DNA of 64,000 bases from assembly GCA_020740775.1 (NCBI GenBank), contig JAHEWK010000001.1:4774001-4838000 (forward strand). The letters run 5' to 3'. Positions within the stretch are counted from its first letter, which is position 1, and the number at the start of each line of letters is the position of its first letter. Shown here in pieces: positions 58,538 to 64,000 of the stretch. The notes beneath the pieces were generated by a model. The model searched no databases. It was not told the origin of the DNA and saw only the letters and a list, made by a program, of their open reading frames with translations. Made by a program: the position numbers and the translations under genes. The stretch is from Ilyonectria destructans (Eukaryota; Ascomycota; Sordariomycetes; Hypocreales; Nectriaceae).

Positions 58538-61500
58538 ACTCATGATCCGAAATAGCTCGGCGAGACGCCGCGGGCGTGCGGTACGACTTTAACGTGGGAC
58601 ACTGACGAAAGGTACGACATGGCATGAAGGGAATGAATGAACGGGACTCTGGGAGAGCAACATGTCGGGGAGGGTGTAGATAGAGAGATAGACGCAGCGC
58701 GCGCGTGCACGCTCACACATTGGCCTCGCATCTGCACGAAGGGACAACGGCGTTTGGCTGCATGAACCATGTCTACGGGGTGGACATGTGGATTAAGAAG
58801 GGAAAAAATACCGATATCTGTCACAGGAAATAATGAATTGGAGGTGTCGATGACTTCTTTTCGGCCGTCGCCGAACGGAGGTGGTCCGTGTGAATGTGAC
58901 GTGAACTACGTACTACGGTAGTACGTTCAAAGATGCATTGAAGACGAGTGACGCAGATCGCGACTTCAAACACCGGGCTCTCCATCGTGCCGAGCGGCAG
59001 CGGGGTACGGCATCTCCATCCCCGAGCCGCGTCAGGTAAAGTCAAAAAGGTGATTGACAAGAAAACCCATATCATTACGAAGCAGAGCAAAGTGTATTAT
59101 CGATAGTCGATGTAATAGGTAGCAGTCACGAAGCTACGTCAGTCGGAGCCCTGAGCCTTGAGTTTCGTGCTATTGGTAGGCCTAACCAGCTCGTTCGGAT
59201 ACGGCTGAGGCACGTGACGCCATCCATGGACATGGTTAGTTATCCCCAGTTGGCAGGCCCCAGTCATTGCGAAGATAAGGGCGTCGACCCTGGGGAGACC
59301 TGACCGGGGGTGCGCAGAAACCCAGCCCGGCGTTTCGGGAGCGTTCTGTGAGTGGTTGCTGCTAACCCGGGTCGCGATGTGTTGTGACAGGTGTTGGCCG
59401 TGCGCCGGAGAGCTTCCCCTCGGTTGCAGATGAGGAGTGGAATTGAGAGGTCAATACGGATAGTTGGGATATCCGCACTGCAGATAGTGAATAGATGCGC
59501 CCCAGGTACAGATAGATTGACAGATAGGGTACATGCCATGCAGTCCAGGGAACCAGGGCCCAGCTTCAGGGCTTGGCAGGGTTGCCAGGGCATAGCTTCG
59601 ACCTGTCGGCTTCCCCACTCTGACGGGCTGAAATTAAGCGGGGAACGGCCGCTCGTTTGAGGGCGCGCGGCGGGCGTAGGCACAATGTACGTACAGCCTG
59701 CTCCGTACAGTACGGACGTATGTCCGCGGGGATGGGGGATCGCGCTGGCTGGTTGGTGAGTTGGCTGACAGGTTCGTTGCGGGCGGCTAGAAGGCAAGCC
59801 AATGTGGTGGTCCCATGGTTAGGCGATCGCTCTGACGCGAGCATGGTCGAGACGAGGCTCCGGATCGTTGGGTCGCGTGGTCTTGTCTTGACCACTAACC
59901 CTTGCACGTCTTGTTTGCCATCTGAAGGATCGATGTCGATGTCAAGAATTAAGCCTCAGCCTCACCGACTAGACAGAGAGCGATCTAGCTTTGCTTAGGA
60001 CCGCCTTTAATCGCCTTGAGTCGTTCTTGGCCAGGGTCGCAGGCTTGGCACGTTGGCTTCTCCCACCCTTGTCCCCCGTTACTGACCTGCCTATGAGGGG
60101 AGGTAATCGTCAGGTCTGGTTGCTATCTGGGGTGACGAGCGGGGGATGGGGCTAGGCATCCTGTAGATCCCAGACTGCGATCCAATGCTTCGTTTGGTGT
60201 CCCGAAGAATGCGGACACCAGCGATTCATACGAATGAATACCCGCCTTGAGACATCGTTGTTGACCATGGACAAGCGATCAATGCTTAGTTACATGGGCC
60301 TCGTGGCCGTGGAGAAGACAAAGGAGCCTCATCTCTTGCTCTCGGGCACGTAATAATGGGCGGAACTGTCAGGTTCGGCCCCGAAGATAGGGCGCTTGTG
60401 GAGGCCAGCGGGGCGGTTTTCGTGCTACGTCAACTAGCAGCGGGCAGAACAGCCCGGAGGGGAAGTCGGAAGGTGCCACAAGATCGGAGACGGAGCTGGT
60501 AACTTCAAGAGGCGTTGGGAATTGAGGGGTCTGAGGAGGACGGTCGAGACCATAGCCCAGATGAGGCATAGCAAACAGGCGAGGCCTAAAACGAGGGGAA
60601 GGACGGATTGAATGTGGGCACCTTGTTGGGGAGATGCGGATAAGAAGAGATGTGGCCGAACCAATGTCAAACCAATGTCAGCGGGCTTGTCCGCTTTGGG
60701 GAGGTTGACGTGTGGTACCTCGGCTGATAATAGAGGATTATGGAGTCGATGGAGGCGATAAACACAATTGTTTCGCTTGGCTCGTTGACTGAGCGATTAG
60801 AAGATTATGTGAGGTGATAAGACGGCAATTCTTGCGAGAGAGGCAGAGCGCCGAGTGGAGTGGATGGAGCATCATAGATTTGATGTGGATGTGCCCATGT
60901 CGTCAACAGGCCAGGACCGTCAGGCCAGAATCAATGGCAGCCGCAGCAGCAACGCCATCGCCATGGCATGGGTAACTGGATGAATTCAACGGGCGACCGG
61001 GCTGGCGGACAGGAATAACCCAACGCAATGCCGCATTGGCGATGCTGGTCGAGAACAGGATGATCCCCCATCTCAGAATCCCGCTAAATCACTGCTTCTT
61101 CTGGAGACCGAGGGTTCCCTGGTCTTAGTCGGGCGCGCCAGATGGGCGGGAAATCCCTGGGATCGGCCTCTGCACAACCCCCCATCCCCTGCAAACTCCG
61201 CTAGCGAATCCTGTAGGTTGAGCTGGATCGTGGGAGCCCTGGCTTGGCCACATTCGGCATTGGTTCTGGAGGTTCTCTGGCGTTGGGTCTTGGAGTACAT
61301 ACTTCGCAGTCCGCAGCACAGTGGCGCTTTCTGGTCAGACTGAGGACCTAGTCGATACGAGGGCGCAGACGCAGGCGATAGTCGAAGCTCGAAAGATTAC
61401 CTAACTGAAAGCGTGGGCTCCCTGGATTGAATAAGATGCATTCCTCGCAGACCATCAAAGGACGGCGAGATGGCGACAGAAACAGGGAAACGCAACCAAC

Positions 61501-61810
61501 CCGACTGCAAGAACTTTGGTCCTGTTCCGGAGTATCTCGTCAAACCTTTCCCCTTCTCAAAAATAAGATGCTGATCTTGGCTGAGACAGGAAAGGCAGAT
61601 CCATCGGCGTGGACGAGAGTTTCGATTTGGTGTGGTGTGCCAGATGCGGGGCAACACATCCATCCACGGGCATTTTCTGATAGCGCAGATGGAATGGCGG
61701 GACGGGATCCATGGATCTCCGTCCAAAAGCCGTGGCCAGCAAAGTAACAGTTGTATGGATTTGGGCGTGGGCTTGAATTTGAGCTTGAGCTTAGGTTTTT
61801 TGCTCGCGCA

Positions 61811-61881
61811 TGGGGAATGAGAATGAGAATGGGAATGAGTATGGGAATGGGAATGGGAATGGGATGAGATGAGATGAGATG
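61811..61881 (+). repeat. Microsatellite (GGGAAT / GAGAAT)n grading into (GATGA)n
   Basis: A run of GAATGG and GAATGA hexamers about 55 nt long ends in four GAGAT units. It is purine-only on the plus strand apart from T, a simple-sequence expansion. Confidence 0.85.
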
Positions 61882-62144
61882 GCGTGTGGGAAGCCGGGGT
61901 GCGCGGAGCTCTCATCCGATGCAGGTGCACTGTACGTACCTACATGACCTACGCAGTACGTAGCACCTTACATAATGTAGTAGCACCACAGCACCTACCT
62001 CTACTACTGCACTGTTGCACCGACACAGCTCCTGCACGTGCAGCGCACAGAGCACAGGGCAGTTGCAGTTTCTACTTGGTAGCACCTTCCATCTAGGTAG
62101 GAGGAAACCGACGCACAGTAGACACTGTAGCAGTACTACCTACC

Positions 62145-62185
62145 TGTAGGTATGTAGGTCCATGCGTACATGTAGGTATGTAGGT
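62145..62185 (+). repeat. Direct repeat of TGTAGGTATGTAGGT
   Basis: Two identical 15-nt copies start at 62145 and 62171, in a zone rich in GTAGGT and TACCTACC. The 5' copy is preceded by its near complement (CTACCTACC), so small hairpins can form. Confidence 0.75.
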
Positions 62186-62304
62186 GCCGTGCACTATATA
62201 TCCCGGCCTGCACCTTGCATTTCGGCAGGTTTCTGACGAGTGCAGCTCTAGTGGGGCGTTAGACGATAGAAAGCGGCTGGGGGAGGGGAGGAGAACACCT
62301 CCAC

Positions 62305-62350
62305 TGTGATGTGATGCGATGTGATGTGATGATGTTATGTGACGTTATGT
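62305..62350 (+). repeat. (TGTGATG)n microsatellite
   Basis: TGATG, GTGATG and GTTATG units are repeated for about 45 nt. No coding context. Confidence 0.8.
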
Positions 62351-62590
62351 CGCACAAGCACAGTGCGCAAGGGGCCTCAGGATCAGAAAGGAAGACCAGA
62401 GAGAAGATGAATGGAAAAGAAAAGAAAAGAGAGAGGGGGGCTGTGCAGGGTGCAGGTCGCAGGTCGCAGGGATACAGGGTGCAGAGTGCGCCACATGGAT
62501 GGAATGGAATCCTTCCATCGAAGGCTTCGATGGGGGCGAGGGAAGGAAAAGGGTTCCACTGTCCACACTGGGCCGCTGGTGAGACCTGGA

Positions 62591-62690
62591 ACACAGAGAC
62601 GGGGCACAGAGAAGACTGGGCACAGAGAGACGGGGCACAGAGACTGGTCACAGACCCGGTCACAGAGACTGGGCGGGCACAGTGACTGGG
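62591..62690 (+). repeat. Degenerate minisatellite, unit about CAGAGACTGGG(G)CA
   Basis: About seven imperfect copies of CACAGAGAC-GGGG / CACAGAGACTGGG are arranged head to tail. Unit length varies from about 12 to 17 nt, so it is an ageing minisatellite in the gene-free right end. Confidence 0.75.
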
Positions 62691-64000
62691 CAATCGCAAG
62701 GCCCTCCCCGGCTCACACTTCACAGTGCTGTGCGACAGTGGTCTGAGACTGTGTTGCCTGCCTGCCCAGACTTGCGAGTTGACGCCCAGACAAACCCAAC
62801 AGGCTGGTTGGTTCTCAGGCTCCAAGCTGGTTGCGGACTGGGCTGCAGGCTGCAGAGCCGGCCTGGGACCTGCACGAAGCTCGGGAGGAGAGAGGAAAGA
62901 TGTGGCACCATGACCTATCCACCATCCACGGCAGTGGCCCCATGGACTGTGTGCGCTCCGTATTACTCCATACTCCATACTCCGTGCTCACTCCGCACTC
63001 CGTCCTCTGTCGACTGCTCGCTGTCGTCCGCCCGGCTGTACCATCCGGCCCCTTGGAACGCTGCGACTCTGCGCTGCACGGCGCTCCACTGCACTGTACG
63101 AACACGTACCTCCACCCCGTACCGGCGGACAGGGCACCCGAGAGCCAGACACGGGGGCCACGGGCGGCCACCCCAGACGCAGCGAGCGATGGAGAGCTGT
63201 GCGTCTCTCCGAGGGCTACCTACAGTAGCTACCAGCAGGGTACGGTACGGTCCACTACCTGTCCAGCTCCAGAGACCCCTTTCGCCGCGGCCTTGCGCCT
63301 GCGACCCCGCCCCTAAAGCCAGTGAAAGGTGTTGGGTTGGCGCACAGCTGGTGTAGCTCCCCTGTATCGCACAGGTATCCCCTCCCCTGCAAGCTCTGCA
63401 GGCCCCGCACGCCCCGCACGCCCTGCGCGCCTTGCACTAAAGTGGCCGTAGCGTGTACTAGGGCCAAGTTACTGGCTGCACCAACCTTTTCGTCCAGGCT
63501 TCGAGAATGATTCCCGGTGCCCCCGTGGCCGTCGCGGCCTGTCCCTTGTCACTTGGGTGGGAACTGTGGCAATTCCAGATTCTCGAAGACGGCCAGAAGA
63601 CTTCCAAGCGACCGCCTGGACCCGCTCGAACCCCTCCGGAAGTGCTCCATCCTGCTTCCACCCAATCCATCGCCCGCCCTCGCCCGCTCCCATTGGCCGC
63701 TATTGTTCCCAAACCCTCATCCAGCCACAGCCTCCCACCCCGGCCCAAGGCGTGGATGCCTTGATGCCTCGTGCCGCGTGCCCCATGCCGCGTGCTCTAC
63801 GCGTGCTCTCACCCTCTACGGGCGACGACCACCATCGTCGACGGCGCACAAAAATGGTCACGGCCATGGCGACTTGGCGACTTGGCGACCTCGATGCTGG
63901 TGGGTTCTGCTCCCTTACTTCTGTCACCCCATCTCATCGAGGCCGCCGTGGTAGCACAGACTGTTCATGGGGCATGGGGCATGGTTCGTGGCTACCACTC

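Larger units (their letters stand above)
58538..64000. other. 5.5-kb gene-free right end
   Basis: No gene is supported between the deubiquitinase stop and the window edge. The stretch contains several simple repeats (61.8, 62.3 and 62.6 kb), a near-perfect palindrome at 58908-58926 (ACGTACTAC-G-GTAGTACGT) and a TAGGTA-rich zone at 61930-62190. Codon-like periodicity and conserved motifs are absent from the overlapping frames. It could be the long promoter of a gene outside the window. Confidence 0.5.

Overview
The window is nuclear DNA from a filamentous ascomycete (Pezizomycotina, most likely a Sordariomycete). Support comes from short introns (mostly 49-75 nt, GT...AG, often with a CTAAC-like branch point), CT-rich leaders, ATG contexts close to CCACCATGG, C/G-ending codons in genes, and single-copy housekeeping genes of this lineage. 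No operons, phage, CRISPR, rRNA or convincing tRNA genes were seen. I found fourteen complete or nearly complete protein genes plus the 5' end of another. Exon joins were worked out by hand from splice motifs and reading frame.

Layout. 0-9.5 kb: start of an SDO1/SBDS ribosome-maturation gene (-), vacuolar carboxypeptidase Y (+), an ELO fatty-acid elongase (+). 10.7-20.2 kb: a FYVE-finger protein (-), a 6.3-kb gene-free spacer, and a MOCS1/cnxABC-type molybdenum cofactor gene (-) whose MoaA-like half ends in Gly-Gly-stop and can be spliced to a MoaC-like half. 21-25.7 kb: a Wdr8/WRAP73 WD-repeat protein (+) and a two-RRM RNA-binding protein (+). 27.2-37.6 kb: a 2,057-residue Laa1/HEATR5 protein (-), a TACO1/YebC-type mitochondrial translation factor (+), the cytochrome oxidase assembly factor Pet100 (-) and an unrecognised acidic, disordered protein (-). 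39.8-43.3 kb: CFIm25/NUDT21 (+), the complex I zinc subunit NDUFS6 (-), and an Mpp6-like exosome cofactor carrying a CCHC zinc knuckle (+). 47.7-58.5 kb: an insulysin-type metalloprotease with a C-terminal AKL (+) and a large Ubp12/USP15-type deubiquitinase (+).

The genes serve general cell functions: ribosome maturation, vacuolar and cytosolic/peroxisomal proteolysis, lipid elongation, endosomal traffic, molybdenum cofactor, mRNA 3' processing and RNA surveillance, and respiratory-chain biogenesis. Three respiratory genes (TACO1-like, PET100, NDUFS6) lie within 8.3 kb, and the first two converge tail to tail. I see no pathway cluster.

Unusually long gene-free stretches (11.8-18.0, 43.3-47.7 and 58.5-64.0 kb) hold short tandem repeats and many TACGTA/TAGGTA-type palindromes but no supportable gene. 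A diverged foldback (MITE-like) element lies at about 38.9-39.2 kb. The most interesting points are the MOCS1 splice/stop arrangement, the Mpp6-plus-zinc-knuckle protein with a possible GC-AG intron, and the unresolved 5' end of the deubiquitinase. I did not find a clearly new multi-gene system.
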